Below, one piece after another: positions 5,948 through 6,206 of a DNA stretch of 6,206 nucleotides. Source of the stretch: CBDUBH01 sp965365345 (GTDB lineage Bacteria > Bacteroidota > Ignavibacteria > Ignavibacteriales > SURF-24); assembly GCA_965365345.1 (NCBI GenBank), contig CBDUBH010000135.1, positions 1-6,206 on the forward strand. The letters run 5' to 3'. The notes below the pieces were generated by a model, which saw only the letters and a program-made list of their open reading frames with translations, was not told the DNA's origin and made no database searches. Numbering within the stretch: position 1 is the stretch's first letter; every line of letters starts with the position of its first letter. Both the position numbers and the translations under genes were made by a program.

Positions 5948-6206
5948 TTATTTTACAAAGTAGGGAATTCCCCAGGTGCTTGATTCAACAGGAGCCGCAT
6001 CATCAAATAATATATGTTTTGGATAAACATTTACGATTGCATGATGATGACCAAAAAACTGATTTATTGTGTCCCAAGATCTTACATAAGTTTTTCTGTA
6101 AAAATTTCCTTCCTGAACTGAAGACTTCAATTCAAAAATTCTTTTTGTTCTGTGGAAAGTTTTTTGATCAGCACCATAAGTTAAAGTTGCAAATTCAGGA
6201 TCTTCA
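5948..6206 (-). CDS. C-terminal fragment of an unrecognised protein, cut by the window edge
   Basis: The minus-strand frame is open from the window edge to a TAA at 5950-5948, giving 85 residues. They begin EDPEFATLTYGADQKTF, contain GHHHAIVNVYPKHILF, and end WGIPYFVK. A TTG inside the frame (6130) lacks a ribosome site, and the frame stays open and protein-like upstream of it, so this is the tail of a longer gene rather than a small one. The fragment is rich in aromatic residues and histidine (three in a row plus others), has no membrane segment, and gives no family I can name. The histidine cluster could bind a metal, but that is a guess. It is followed directly by the hairpin at 5910-5939, so it is probably transcribed separately from the lipoprotein gene. 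Confidence 0.7.
   Translation of the reverse strand, partial: EDPEFATLTYGADQKTFHRTKRIFELKSSVQEGNFYRKTYVRSWDTINQFFGHHHAIVNVYPKHILFDDAAPVESSTWGIPYFVK

Noticed and set aside
5948..6130. A small separate protein of 60 residues starting at the TTG at 6130
   Set aside because: The TTG has no ribosome site and the same frame remains open and protein-like to the window edge, so it is the tail of a larger gene.

Overview
The window is AT-rich (roughly one third G+C by eye), and every gene I can support lies on the minus strand. Predicted secreted proteins have short, Phe/Ile-rich signal peptides ending in -FAQ or -FSQ. One gene encodes a FadL/PorV-like outer-membrane barrel fused to a transglutaminase-like domain, and Shine-Dalgarno sites are weak or absent. 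Together these suggest a Gram-negative bacterium of the Bacteroidota/Chlorobi/Ignavibacteria group. This is an inference from style; there is no rRNA or marker gene to settle it.

Layout, following transcription from the right edge leftwards. (1) 5948-6206 is the C-terminal end of an unrecognised protein, closed by a strong hairpin at 5910-5939. (2) 5869-2185 is a three-gene cell-envelope cluster: a lipoprotein of unknown function; a 672-residue protein with signal peptide, beta-barrel, beta-sandwich and transglutaminase-like domain, whose start overlaps the lipoprotein gene by 44 bases; and, 120 bases on, a small secreted FecR-like/TPR-like protein. A hairpin terminator at 2108-2158 ends the cluster. 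(3) 2005-217 is a two-gene cysteine biosynthesis operon, cysE then cysK, 13 bases apart, with a plausible promoter at 2029-2061 and a textbook terminator at 161-196. (4) Positions 1-33 hold the first 11 codons of another gene, which begins like a signal peptide.

The cysE-cysK pair supplies both steps from serine to cysteine: serine to O-acetylserine, then sulfide incorporation. CysE ends in isoleucine, the residue that docks into CysK in the cysteine synthase complex of other bacteria, so the two products probably associate. The envelope cluster is the less understood part. Its protein architecture suggests a periplasmic or surface enzyme tethered to an outer-membrane barrel, with a lipoprotein and a FecR/TPR-like periplasmic protein as candidate partners. 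No CRISPR array, insertion sequence, tRNA or rRNA was seen.
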